A stretch of 6,824 bases of DNA from an uncultured Rhodospirillales bacterium (GCA_937873165.1 CALMVH010000232.1:1-6824), one strand, 5' to 3'; positions 1 to 6,584 are shown, counted from the stretch's first letter. Notes: generated from the letters alone by a model not told the origin. Made by a program: numbers and translations.

Positions 1-660
1 GTGCGGCACGGCGTGATCGAGGGCAAGCCGGTCGTCATGATGCGCAGCGGCGTCGGCAAGGTGAACGCCGCAATTGCCACCATGGCGCTGATCCAGGAAT
101 TCTACTGCGGCACGATCGTGATGGCCGGCGTCGCAGGATCGCTGGACCCCGCCATCGGGATTGGCGACGTTGTGGTCGCCAAGCGGGTGGTACAGCACGA
201 CTACGGCGCCATCATCGATACGCGCGTGGTGCCGTTCCATCCCGGCGTCCTGCCGCTGCCGGGCAACGAAGGCAAGATCGGCTATGACCTCGATCAGAAA
301 TTGAGCGACAAGGTCAAGCGCGCGCTCAAGGGCTTCGACCTGCCGCCCTTGTCGCGCGAATTGACGGGCGGCGAGTACCGGCTGCCGAAGTCGCATGTCG
401 GCACCATCGTGACCGGCGACCAGTTCGTGAACTGCCCGCGCACGCGCGAACGGCTGGCGTTCCGCTATGGCGCCCTGGCGGTGGAGATGGAAGGCGGCGC
501 GGTGGCGCAGGTATGCGAGCGGTTCAAGTCGCCGTTCCTGATCGTGCGCGGCGTCAGCGACCTGGCGGGTACCCAGAGCCATTATCACTTTCCCGCCTTT
601 GCGCACGACGTGTCGGTCGCGGTCGCCACGGTCGTCGCACGGCTGATCGCGGTGATGTGA
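1..660 (+). CDS. MTA/SAH nucleosidase-like protein (PNP/UDP phosphorylase fold), 5' end missing
   Basis: Family role: hydrolysis of the N-glycosidic bond of 5'-methylthioadenosine and S-adenosylhomocysteine in the cytoplasm, serving methionine salvage and the activated-methyl cycle. Counting residues from position 1, visible signatures are SGVGKVNAA (16-24), the glycine-rich AGVAGSL (42-48), GD (55-56), TGDQF (138-142), the nucleoside-binding VEMEGG (161-166) and VRGVSD (182-187). E164 and D187 align with the E. coli ribose-binding glutamate (Glu174) and catalytic aspartate (Asp197). Aligned by eye to the 232-residue E. coli enzyme, about 38 N-terminal residues, including the first catalytic glutamate (Glu12), lie outside the window, so the GTG at position 1 is probably an internal valine. 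Relative to the E. coli enzyme, residues 75-135 are longer and more divergent, so substrate preference could differ; a related nucleoside phosphorylase is the main alternative. The TGA at 658-660 is 17 bases before the next gene. No symbol is given because the match is at family level (mtnN/pfs type). Confidence 0.85.
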   Translation: MRHGVIEGKPVVMMRSGVGKVNAAIATMALIQEFYCGTIVMAGVAGSLDPAIGIGDVVVAKRVVQHDYGAIIDTRVVPFHPGVLPLPGNEGKIGYDLDQKLSDKVKRALKGFDLPPLSRELTGGEYRLPKSHVGTIVTGDQFVNCPRTRERLAFRYGALAVEMEGGAVAQVCERFKSPFLIVRGVSDLAGTQSHYHFPAFAHDVSVAVATVVARLIAVM

Positions 661-677
661 TCAAGGTACCGAAGTAG

Positions 678-1082
678 ATGGCCTTTGAGTGTACACTGTA
701 CCCGTTTCGAACGATTGATCGGTCGCGGGATATCGAGTTAACTCAAAATAGAACCGTTGGCGATATGATCATCGGTAATGGTGACGTAATGTCGCTTCAA
801 TATACACTTCGTGTCGGAAAATATTTCCTTGCAGTACTTGGTGGCAATGTCATAGAACGAAGTTCTGATAACCCGGGAATGTGTTATAAAGTGTTTGTTA
901 TAGATGTAAAAGCTCTTGAAAATGGATTGAAGCGCTTCAAAGAGGCGACCGGTAGAGAATTTCCTATAGTTGGAGATCAGCTTAAAGACGTAATCACCGA
1001 GGCTTTTAAGTCGCCATACGATACCAAAGAGTACCCTAACGTAGTAGATAAGAGTTTCAGGGTACTCTTCGAAACTCGATAG
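678..1082 (+). CDS. Hypothetical 134-residue protein, low-GC orphan
   Basis: I do not recognise this protein. It has no signal peptide and no transmembrane helix. The middle reads as alternating strands and helices: a hydrophobic strand around 42-56 (QYTLRVGKYFLAVLGG), a strand at 70-78 (YKVFVIDV), an amphipathic helix around 79-91 and another around 99-110. There are two cysteines (5 and 69). ATG 678 is the first start after the upstream stop; a weak AAGG at 663-666 lies 11 bases ahead, and reading through from the nucleosidase would also place ribosomes here. GC is 42 % (170 of 405 by direct count) against about 65-70 % in the preceding gene, and codons often end in A or T, which points to acquired DNA. 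The 17-base gap upstream and 16-base gap downstream suggest cotranscription. A minus-strand reading frame covers the same DNA, but it runs into the start of the next gene. Small size, odd composition and position resemble a cargo or immunity-like gene, but nothing in the sequence proves a function. Confidence 0.7.
   Translation: MAFECTLYPFRTIDRSRDIELTQNRTVGDMIIGNGDVMSLQYTLRVGKYFLAVLGGNVIERSSDNPGMCYKVFVIDVKALENGLKRFKEATGREFPIVGDQLKDVITEAFKSPYDTKEYPNVVDKSFRVLFETR
1027..1077 (+). repeat. Two overlapping inverted repeats at the 3' end of the low-GC gene
   Basis: A perfect 11-bp inverted repeat has arms AAGAGTACCCT (1027-1037) and AGGGTACTCTT (1059-1069) with a 21-base loop. A second perfect 7-bp repeat has arms GAGTTTC (1052-1058) and GAAACTC (1071-1077), with a 12-base loop that contains the right arm of the first. 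The two stems are interleaved and could not form as one simple nested hairpin. They sit in the last codons of the 678-1082 gene, 22 bases before the GTG of the TPR gene. No U-tract follows, so this is not a standard intrinsic terminator. The repeats are seen directly; a role in controlling readthrough or translation is only possible. Confidence 0.6.
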
Positions 1083-1117
1083 AGTAGGCTCAACCAACGT
1101 GACCGCATACCCTAACG
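1032..1117 (+). repeat. Direct repeat TACCCTAACG spanning the junction into the TPR gene
   Basis: The 10-mer TACCCTAACG occurs at 1032-1041, in the 3' end of the low-GC gene, and again at 1108-1117, in codons 4 to 7 of the TPR gene. The part TACCCT of either copy is complementary to AGGGTA at 1059-1064, so the middle arm could pair with the upstream or the downstream copy. It may equally be the scar of a small duplication or a recombination junction. The match is exact, but 10 bases can recur by chance. Confidence 0.4.
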
Positions 1118-3018
1118 AAACGGTCGAGCCAGACGGCGTAATGGCAGACGCCGACTTATTGAACCAGCAAGGCAATGCGATGCTGGGCAAAGGTCGGTTT
1201 GCCGAAGCAATCGACGCCTATGAGGCCGCACTTTCACTTGTTCCCGACTTCGCGCGCGCCATGAGCAACCTCGGCGTGGCGCTTGCGCAGCTTGGACGGC
1301 TGGACGAAGCCTTGATCTGGTTTCGCAAGGCGTTCGACCGTGACCCGGCGCAGCCTGCCTCGCTGCAGAACCTGCTGCGGACATTGCGGAAATTGGGCAG
1401 GACCAGCGAGTTGCTCGCGCCCCTGCAGGCCTTCGACCAGGCCGCTCCCGGCAATGTGCCTGTGATGGCGGACGTGGCGCTCCTGCTGGAAAGCCTGGGC
1501 CGTCACAGCGATGCCGCCGGCTGGTACGAACGCATCCTGCGCATCGAGCCAGACAACGCGGTAATGTGGAACCGTTTGGCAAGCGCCCGCAAGGAGCTCG
1601 GCCAGTTCGACGCGGCGCTGGCGCATGTCGATCGGGCGGAGACGCTGGTACGCGAGCAAACCGGACAGTCCGATCCCGCCAGCCTCGCTAACCGGGCCTT
1701 TATCCTGCTGCGATGCGGCAGGTGCGAAGAGGCACTTGAAAAGCTGCTCCAGGCAAGAACCCGGTTTCCGGACAACGCGGACATAGGGGCCGCGCTGGGC
1801 AATGCCTATGCCAGCCTGGACCGCTGGCCGGAAGCGCTGGACGTGCTGGAGCGGCTGGACGACAGCATCCATCCCCTCAATCGGCTTCTGCATGCCGAGA
1901 TGCTGATGCGCTGCGGCAAGCTCGACCACGCGCTACAACTTTACGATCGGGTGATCGCGCAAAATCCTGAACTTTTGGCGGCGCGGTACGCGCGCGGGGT
2001 GGTGCTGTTGCTGCTGGGACGGCTGCGGGAGGGATGGGCCGACTACGAGTACCGGCACGTTTACCTGCAAAAGGACGATCTGGACCGGGGTTTCGCCCAG
2101 CCTGTTTGGAGGGACGCGTTGCCCGAGACGCTGAACGGCCGCCTGCTGGTGGTTACGGAGCAGGGCTTTGGCGATACTTTGCAGTTCTGCCGCTACGTGC
2201 CGGTGCTTGCGGATAAAGGCCATGATGTCATCTTCGAAGTTCCCCAGCCGCTGCAACGGCTGATGCTTGAAAGTTTCTCCCATCCCCGCATCAGGATCGT
2301 GCCGCGTATCGATGGCAGGCGGGGTGAGATATTCCAGTCCATGCCGTTTGCCGCGCATGTCAGCCTGATGAGCCTGCCCGAGCGCTCCGGCACGACGCTC
2401 GAGTCGATTGTCGGCACGCCCTATCTGTCTGTGCCGCCGTCACGTGTGGCGTTGTGGGGTAGCTGCCTGGCGCAGGCAGCGGATGGCAAGGGCAAGCGGT
2501 TGTCGAACCGGCTTAAGGTCGGCCTGGTTTGGGCGGGCGATCCGCGTCTCGACGAGCCCCTCGCCAACCTCGCCGACAAGCGGCGCAGCCTATCGCTGGA
2601 CTGCTTCGCGCCGCTGGCCGGGGTACAGGGTATCGCCTGGGTCAGCCTGCAAAAGGGACTGCCGGCTAAGCAGGCCACAGACCCGCCGGCGGGTCTGGAC
2701 CTGATCGACGTCATGGACCATGCGACCGATTTCGCCGATACGGCGGCTATTATCATGAACCTCGATCTGGTGATCACCGTTGACACGGCCGTTGCGCATC
2801 TGGCGGGTGGCCTGGGCGCACCCGTCTGGGTCCTGTCCCGCTACGATGGCTGCTGGCGCTGGCTTCTGGATCGCGAAGACTCTCCCTGGTACGGGTCGGT
2901 CCGGCTGTTCCGGCAAAAAGCGCCCGGCGCGTGGGATGACGTCGTGCGGGATGTAACGGAAGCGCTGGCCGGTTTCAGGATTGAGCCCCCGTCCGACCGC
3001 GCCATATCGGTATCATGA
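1099..3018 (+). CDS. Tetratricopeptide repeat protein with C-terminal glycosyltransferase-like domain
   Basis: Residues about 18-320 form eight to nine TPR units with the usual G...A...Y/P spacing (for example 22-51 GNAMLGKGRFAEAIDAYEAA and 56-83). These helical repeats are protein-binding scaffolds. Residues about 345-625 resemble the GT-B type C-terminal domain common in proteobacterial TPR proteins, related to heptosyltransferase/GT9 and O-GlcNAc-transferase-like enzymes: VVTEQGFGDTLQFCRYVP (351-368), KVGLVWAGDP (473-482), RRSLSL (495-500), VTVDTAVAHLAG-like ITVDTAVAHLAGGLG (559-573) and RWLLDREDSPWY (587-598). Donor and acceptor cannot be read from sequence. No signal peptide or membrane helix is seen, so it is probably cytoplasmic. 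The start is uncertain: GTG 1099 follows a weak GAGTAGG (1082-1088), while ATG 1141 (codon 15) is the alternative and the TPR fold needs neither segment. The stop overlaps the next start (ATGA 3015-3018), indicating translational coupling to the exonuclease. Confidence 0.88.
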   Translation: MTAYPNETVEPDGVMADADLLNQQGNAMLGKGRFAEAIDAYEAALSLVPDFARAMSNLGVALAQLGRLDEALIWFRKAFDRDPAQPASLQNLLRTLRKLGRTSELLAPLQAFDQAAPGNVPVMADVALLLESLGRHSDAAGWYERILRIEPDNAVMWNRLASARKELGQFDAALAHVDRAETLVREQTGQSDPASLANRAFILLRCGRCEEALEKLLQARTRFPDNADIGAALGNAYASLDRWPEALDVLERLDDSIHPLNRLLHAEMLMRCGKLDHALQLYDRVIAQNPELLAARYARGVVLLLLGRLREGWADYEYRHVYLQKDDLDRGFAQPVWRDALPETLNGRLLVVTEQGFGDTLQFCRYVPVLADKGHDVIFEVPQPLQRLMLESFSHPRIRIVPRIDGRRGEIFQSMPFAAHVSLMSLPERSGTTLESIVGTPYLSVPPSRVALWGSCLAQAADGKGKRLSNRLKVGLVWAGDPRLDEPLANLADKRRSLSLDCFAPLAGVQGIAWVSLQKGLPAKQATDPPAGLDLIDVMDHATDFADTAAIIMNLDLVITVDTAVAHLAGGLGAPVWVLSRYDGCWRWLLDREDSPWYGSVRLFRQKAPGAWDDVVRDVTEALAGFRIEPPSDRAISVS

Positions 3019-4055
3019 AGAAAGCTGAAAACTGGGTTCAGGTTACGCCCAAGGGTTTGTATATCGAACCCGGCGACTTTTATGTCGATCCGGTAAGGCC
3101 GGTGGACAAGGCCGTGATAACGCACGGACATGCCGACCATGCGCGGCCCAACAACCAGGCCGTGCTGGCCTCCCCCGAAACACTGGCGATCATGAAGGCG
3201 CGCTACGGGGCCAATGCCGGGGCCGTGCTGGAGCCGATTTCCTACGGCGTAACGCAGCGCATCGGCGATGTCGCCGTGACCTATTTTCCTGCCGGGCATG
3301 TGCTGGGCAGTTCGCAGATCCTGATGGAGCATGGCGGCTGCCGGATCGTAGCTTCGGGCGACTACAAGCGCCGCTTTGATCCGACCTGCCGTTCGTTCGA
3401 ACCCGTTCCCTGCGACGTATTCATTACGGAAGCGACGTTCGGCCTGCCCGTCTTTTACCACCCGCCGACGGATGACGAGATCGCGAAGCTGCTGGCGTCG
3501 CTCAAGACCTTCCCCGAACGCGCGCATCTGGTGGGCGCGTACTCGCTTGGCAAGGCGCAGCGCGTCATGAAGCTGTTAAGGTTAGCGGGTTGGGAAAACC
3601 CGATCTACCTGCACGGCGCGATGGTGTCGCTGGTCCGCTTGTACGAGGAACTGGGGGTGGCCCTAGGCCCGTGGCGGCGCGTATCGGAAGTCAAGGACAA
3701 GAAGGAACTGGCGGGGCAGGTGGTGATGTGTCCGCCTTCCGCGCTGGACGACCGCTGGTCGCGCCGCCTGCCCGATCCCGTTACGGCCATGGCATCGGGC
3801 TGGATGCGCATCCGCCAGCGCGCCCGCCAGCGCGGCGCGGAACTGCCCCTGATCATCTCCGATCACGCCGACTGGCCGGAACTGCTGCAGACCATCGACG
3901 ACGTGGCAGCACCCGAGGTGTGGATCACGCACGGGCGCGAGGAGGCGCTGAAGCATGCCGCCATCGCCAAGGGGTACAAGGCCCGCGCGCTGGCCCTAGT
4001 CGGTTTCGAGGAAGATGAGGGCGCAAACGGCGTATTGCTGAACGAGGCCGTGTGA
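3015..4055 (+). CDS. Ligase-associated DNA exonuclease (metallo-beta-lactamase/beta-CASP fold)
   Basis: This is a predicted metal-dependent DNA nuclease of the type found beside ATP-dependent DNA ligases in bacterial repair clusters; it would trim DNA ends or gaps before sealing in the cytoplasm. The lactamase fold shows the metal-binding THGHADH (36-42: H37, H39, D41, H42), PAGHVLGS (92-99, H95) and SGDYK (114-118, D116). The beta-CASP part shows the acidic TEATFG (138-143, E139), AYSLGKAQR (175-183), SDHADW (282-287, H284) and ITHG (304-307, H306). All expected metal ligands are present, so it should be active. Length 346 fits the family (about 330-350). The ATG overlaps the TPR stop codon and has no clear Shine-Dalgarno sequence of its own, which fits translation by coupling. 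Normally the ligase gene follows directly; here a 661-base interruption with an opposite-strand gene lies between. The alternative, an mRNA 3'-processing (CPSF-like) enzyme, is less likely given the ligase neighbour. Confidence 0.92.
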   Translation: MKKAENWVQVTPKGLYIEPGDFYVDPVRPVDKAVITHGHADHARPNNQAVLASPETLAIMKARYGANAGAVLEPISYGVTQRIGDVAVTYFPAGHVLGSSQILMEHGGCRIVASGDYKRRFDPTCRSFEPVPCDVFITEATFGLPVFYHPPTDDEIAKLLASLKTFPERAHLVGAYSLGKAQRVMKLLRLAGWENPIYLHGAMVSLVRLYEELGVALGPWRRVSEVKDKKELAGQVVMCPPSALDDRWSRRLPDPVTAMASGWMRIRQRARQRGAELPLIISDHADWPELLQTIDDVAAPEVWITHGREEALKHAAIAKGYKARALALVGFEEDEGANGVLLNEAV

Positions 4056-4071
4056 CTTATTCTGAATACAA

Positions 4072-4554
4072 TTATCCGATCTTGAAGGCTCGGCGAAATG
4101 CGGAACTTACCTTTGCCTCAGCAGGATCCGAGATCGCTCGATCATGCGGCAACGTGACCGAAGCGCGATGCGCCAAGGTTGGAGACGCCTGCGGCTTAGA
4201 CGGAGCGCCATAGCTGAAACCAATTTTAAAACCTGCGGCTTTATCCAGATGCAGTGGCTGACCCGACTCGAAATGAAGAGACTTCAGTGCACTTGTCGTC
4301 ATGGCCTCGCCGTCTTTCAGTCCTAAACGGCCGAAAGCGGTCCCCTTAGCGTGTACCTTATTGCCTACCTTTACCACACTGAACTGGTCGATGTGCGGCA
4401 GGCGTGCAGTAGGTCCTACACCTCGACCAACCGCATACTCTGTATTTTCCGTTTTTATGGAGAGCAATTCCCTTTGCTCACGCTGACCATTCGGTGATTC
4501 GATCGTGGCGATCAAGGGACGATCTACAGGCGGAGAAATCCTTGGATTGGCCAT
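4072..4554 (-). CDS. Hypothetical 160-residue protein inserted between exonuclease and ligase
   Basis: I do not recognise this protein. It is soluble by appearance: no signal peptide, no transmembrane helix, no cysteine and no tryptophan. Residues about 10-115 look strand-rich and glycine-spaced, for example YAVGRGVGPTARLPHID (40-56), VVKVGNKVHAKGTAFGRLGL (60-79) and FKIGFSYGAPSK (109-120). A Pro/Ala/Ser-rich stretch at 117-150 ends in a short basic tail. The start is well supported: AAGGA (reverse strand, 4562-4566) sits 7 bases ahead of the ATG, and an AT-rich region with promoter-like elements lies upstream. It converges on the exonuclease, with 16 bases between the stops. GC is 54 % (261 of 483 by direct count), lower than the flanking repair genes. 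The clean ribosome site and own regulatory region suggest an autonomous gene that entered between two genes usually adjacent. A weak likeness to an FHA domain (GR... and ...LKDGE) was considered and not accepted. Confidence 0.7.
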   Translation of the reverse strand: MANPRISPPVDRPLIATIESPNGQREQRELLSIKTENTEYAVGRGVGPTARLPHIDQFSVVKVGNKVHAKGTAFGRLGLKDGEAMTTSALKSLHFESGQPLHLDKAAGFKIGFSYGAPSKPQASPTLAHRASVTLPHDRAISDPAEAKVSSAFRRAFKIG

Positions 4555-4561
4555 GAACTAT

Positions 4562-4566
4562 TCCTT
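4562..4566 (-). promoter_or_regulatory. Ribosome binding site for the minus-strand orphan gene
   Basis: Read on the minus strand the site is AAGGA, 7 bases before the ATG at 4554-4552. It is the strongest Shine-Dalgarno match among the gene starts in the window and fixes the start of this gene. Confidence 0.6.
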
Positions 4567-4592
4567 GAAGATATCAATACCTTTAGAAAAGT

Positions 4593-4619
4593 ATTATCTT
4601 GTTTTACGTTGTTTTACAA
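4593..4619 (-). promoter_or_regulatory. Candidate sigma70-type promoter for the minus-strand orphan gene
   Basis: Read on the minus strand, TTGTAA (4619-4614) as a -35 box (4 of 6 matches) is followed after 15 bases by GATAAT (4598-4593) as a -10 box (5 of 6 matches). The spacing is short of the ideal 17, so the pairing is tentative. Its position about 40 bases ahead of the gene and the local AT richness support it. Confidence 0.3.
4599..4618. repeat. Tandem 10-bp repeat TTGTTTTACG/TTGTTTTACA inside the candidate promoter
   Basis: Two adjacent copies, 4599-4608 and 4609-4618, match in 9 of 10 bases. A period of 10 bases places both on the same face of the helix, and the array lies across the spacer and -35 box of the candidate promoter. 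That is the arrangement of a paired operator half-site, although in a 26 % GC stretch a simple duplication is an equally good explanation. Confidence 0.4.
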
Positions 4620-4716
4620 TCTCTTTTTCAGTTGATATGGTGACTTGGTCCAACTGATCAGCGTGAACTCATTCGGTTCAGCGAATGGTCGGCTTTGTTG
4701 GAATAAAGAGTAGCAG

Positions 4717-6318
4717 ATGATCCGCTTTGCCCGGCTGATCGACAGCCTTGTCTTCACGCCCTCGCGCAATGGCAAGCTGCGCCTGATCGAGGCTTACCTG
4801 GAAGGCACGCCCGATCCTGAGCGCGGCTGGGTGATGGCCGCGCTGACCGGCAGCCTGGACATCCGCAGCGCCAAGCCCGCCCTGATCAAGCAGATGACGC
4901 TGGAGCGCACCGATCCGATCCTGTTCGACTGGTCGTACGACTATGTTGGAGACCTGGCGGAAACGGTGGCGCTGCTGTGGCCCAGTCCGCGTGGCATCAA
5001 CGAACCGCCGCCGAGCGTCACCGATCTGGTCATGGGCCTGGACGGTGCGAAGAAAACCGAGGTGCCTGCCTTGATCGAAGGCTGGCTGAACGCGTGCTCG
5101 CCCGACCAGCGCTATGCGCTGCTGAAGCTGATCACCGGCAGCTTGCGTATCGGCATCTCGGCCCGGCTGGCGAAGACGGCGCTTGCGAACTGGTCGGGCA
5201 AGGGCCTCGACGATATCGAGGAGCTTTGGCACGTGCTGGAACCGCCGTACGTTCCACTATTCGCGTGGATGGAGGGCAGGGCTGAGAAACCGGACAGCAC
5301 GGCCTGCGCCACCTTCAGGCCGCTGATGCTGGCGCATCCGCTGGAGGACGAGGACATCCGCGTGCTGGACGCCACCGAGTACCGCGCCGAGTGGAAGTGG
5401 GATGGCATCCGCGTGCAGTTAACCGCCTGCCACGGCAGCCGGCGCATCTTCTCGCGCACCGGTGACGAGATCGGCGGGGCGTTTCCGGACATGCGCGACG
5501 CCTTGGACTTCGACGCCGTGCTGGATGGCGAACTGCTGGTGATGCGGCACGACGATTCGGGGGCGCTGGAAGTTGCCCCCTTCAACGACCTGCAACAGCG
5601 CCTGAACCGGAAAACGGTCGCGGCGAAGATGGCGAAGGACTACCCGGCCTATGTCCGGCTATACGACCTGCTGTTCGACGGCAGCGAGGATTTGCGCGGC
5701 CTGCCGTTCGACGAGCGCCGGAAGCGCCTGGAAGGCTGGTATGCGCGGGTTCAGCCGCAACGGATGGATCTTTCGCCGATGATCGCGTTCGACTCGTGGC
5801 AGTCGCTCGGCCAGCTGCGTGACGAGGCCCGGGCGAACGGAATCGAAGGCCTGATGCTGAAGCGCGGCGACAGCCACTACGTGCCGGGGCGGCCGAAAGG
5901 GCCCTGGTTCAAGTGGAAACGCGACGCGATGACGCTCGACTGCGTTATGATGTATGCGCAGCGCGGGCATGGGAAACGGTCGTCGTACTACTCGGACTAC
6001 ACGTTTGGCGCGTGGCGGCCCGATACCGACGGGGTGCTGGAACTGGTGCCGGTCGGCAAGGCGTATTCCGGTTTCACCGACGAGGAACTGGTGCAACTGG
6101 ATAAATGGATCCGCAACCATGTCGTTGAACGGTTTGGACCGGTCCTGCAGGTCAGCCAGGAACTGGTGCTGGAGGTCGCGTTCGACGCCGTCAACCGCTC
6201 GAACCGTCACAAATCAGGAGTCGCAATGCGCTTCCCGCGCATCAAGCGCATCCGCTGGGACAAGCCGGCTTCCGAAGCCGATACAATGGATCATGTAGAA
6301 AGGCTGATCGTGGAGTAG
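4717..6318 (+). CDS. ATP-dependent DNA ligase of the exonuclease-associated (cisATP) type
   Basis: It seals nicks in duplex DNA through a ligase-adenylate and a DNA-adenylate intermediate. An N-terminal helical DNA-binding domain (about 1-200; note TPSRNGKLRL 14-23 and SYDYVGDLAETVALLWP 73-89) precedes the nucleotidyltransferase core and the OB-fold domain. Core motifs are complete: motif I EWKWDGIR (225-232) with K227 as the AMP-accepting lysine, motif Ia FSRTGDE (245-251), DGEL (270-273), motif III YDLLFDG (316-322), motif IV EGLMLKR (377-383) and motif V WFKWKR (397-402). The C-terminal RFPRIKRIRWDK (505-516) is the motif VI region. Length 533 is normal for this subfamily, distinct from LigD because no polymerase or phosphoesterase domain is fused. 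ATG 4717 has a modest AAAGAG six bases upstream, and the N-terminus begins as in family members. Unusually it is not adjacent to its exonuclease partner, and no Lhr-type helicase follows in the window. Confidence 0.95.
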   Translation: MIRFARLIDSLVFTPSRNGKLRLIEAYLEGTPDPERGWVMAALTGSLDIRSAKPALIKQMTLERTDPILFDWSYDYVGDLAETVALLWPSPRGINEPPPSVTDLVMGLDGAKKTEVPALIEGWLNACSPDQRYALLKLITGSLRIGISARLAKTALANWSGKGLDDIEELWHVLEPPYVPLFAWMEGRAEKPDSTACATFRPLMLAHPLEDEDIRVLDATEYRAEWKWDGIRVQLTACHGSRRIFSRTGDEIGGAFPDMRDALDFDAVLDGELLVMRHDDSGALEVAPFNDLQQRLNRKTVAAKMAKDYPAYVRLYDLLFDGSEDLRGLPFDERRKRLEGWYARVQPQRMDLSPMIAFDSWQSLGQLRDEARANGIEGLMLKRGDSHYVPGRPKGPWFKWKRDAMTLDCVMMYAQRGHGKRSSYYSDYTFGAWRPDTDGVLELVPVGKAYSGFTDEELVQLDKWIRNHVVERFGPVLQVSQELVLEVAFDAVNRSNRHKSGVAMRFPRIKRIRWDKPASEADTMDHVERLIVE

Positions 6319-6401
6319 AGTCCGACTCGTTCATTCCGATGGACGCGGTCTTGATCCGCTCAATCGATCTTACCGATCCCGGATGAGGAAAGTTTGGGGT
6401 G

Positions 6402-6584
6402 CTAGTTCACAAACGGTCGTGAACCCTTGCGGCTTGTGTCGAGCATCGCAAGCGTCACGAAGCCGCCTAGAGCGATGACGAACACGACGCTGGCAAGTCC
6501 GGCGAGCGCCGCCGTAAAACCGGAAAATGCAACGATCGCGGCCAAGATCGCCACAACAAGAAGACCCGTACCCCAGGCAAGCAT
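6402..6584 (-). CDS. DUF1328/UPF0391 family small membrane protein
   Basis: This 60-residue protein matches the pattern of the DUF1328 (UPF0391, E. coli YtjA-like) inner-membrane proteins: it opens with MLAWGTGLLVVAILAA (1-16), then an FSGFTAALAGLASV turn (20-33) and a second hydrophobic stretch (33-48), and ends in a polar, basic tail DTSRKGSRPFVN. Two transmembrane helices are expected, with the glycine/alanine-rich turn between them as in the family. The frame is open further upstream (ATG 6623), but ATG 6584 is chosen because relatives begin M-L/F-x-W at this point; a weak CGGGA lies nearby. The function of the family is unknown; members are often reported as stress-responsive. It faces the ligase tail to tail, with 83 bases between stops, and lies 82 bases downstream of a same-strand gene, so the two could share a transcript. 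Confidence 0.75.
   Translation of the reverse strand: MLAWGTGLLVVAILAAIVAFSGFTAALAGLASVVFVIALGGFVTLAMLDTSRKGSRPFVN

Larger units (their letters stand above)
4555..4716. other. AT-rich divergent intergenic region between the orphan gene and the DNA ligase
   Basis: These 162 bases are 37 % GC (60 of 162 by count), and 4561-4630 is only 26 % GC (18 of 70). It must hold the control elements for the minus-strand gene and may hold a promoter for the ligase on the plus strand, since the ligase can no longer be translationally coupled to the exonuclease. On the plus strand TTGATA (4632-4637) resembles a -35 box, but no good -10 box follows at 16-18 bases. No open frame, tRNA or terminator was seen. 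Confidence 0.6.

Noticed and set aside
1027..1077. Intrinsic terminator after the low-GC gene
   Set aside because: The stems are real, but their loops are long, the GC content is modest and no run of T follows.
738..1190. 150-residue minus-strand frame opposite the low-GC gene
   Set aside because: It overlaps the first 92 bases of the TPR gene, has no clear ribosome site, and the plus-strand frame fits the operon spacing better. Kept in mind because neither frame has a recognised homologue.
1234..1929. 231-residue minus-strand frame inside the TPR gene
   Set aside because: It is antisense to clear TPR repeats in high-GC DNA, where long shadow frames are expected; the residues show no domain.
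2841..3527. 228-residue minus-strand frame across the TPR/exonuclease junction
   Set aside because: It lies opposite the conserved C-terminal TPR-protein motifs and the exonuclease HxHxDH motif, so it is a shadow.
4072..4554. FHA domain in the orphan protein
   Set aside because: VGR and LKDGE recall FHA sequence, but the conserved Ser-x-x-His and Asn-Gly positions are missing.
5659..6210. 183-residue minus-strand frame inside the ligase
   Set aside because: It is antisense to ligase motifs III to V, with no ribosome site and no recognisable domain.
1..6318. The set nucleosidase, orphan, TPR protein, nuclease, ligase as a new antiphage defence system
   Set aside because: The nucleosidase looks like the metabolic MTA/SAH type, the exonuclease and ligase are a known repair pair, and the TPR/glycosyltransferase-like protein is a common proteobacterial type. 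Only the two orphans are odd, and nothing ties them together.
6344..6424. Terminator between the converging ligase and DUF1328 genes
   Set aside because: Only short stems were found (GCGG/CCGC near 6345-6359 and GTTCAC/GTGAAC at 6405-6424), without a T-tract on either strand.
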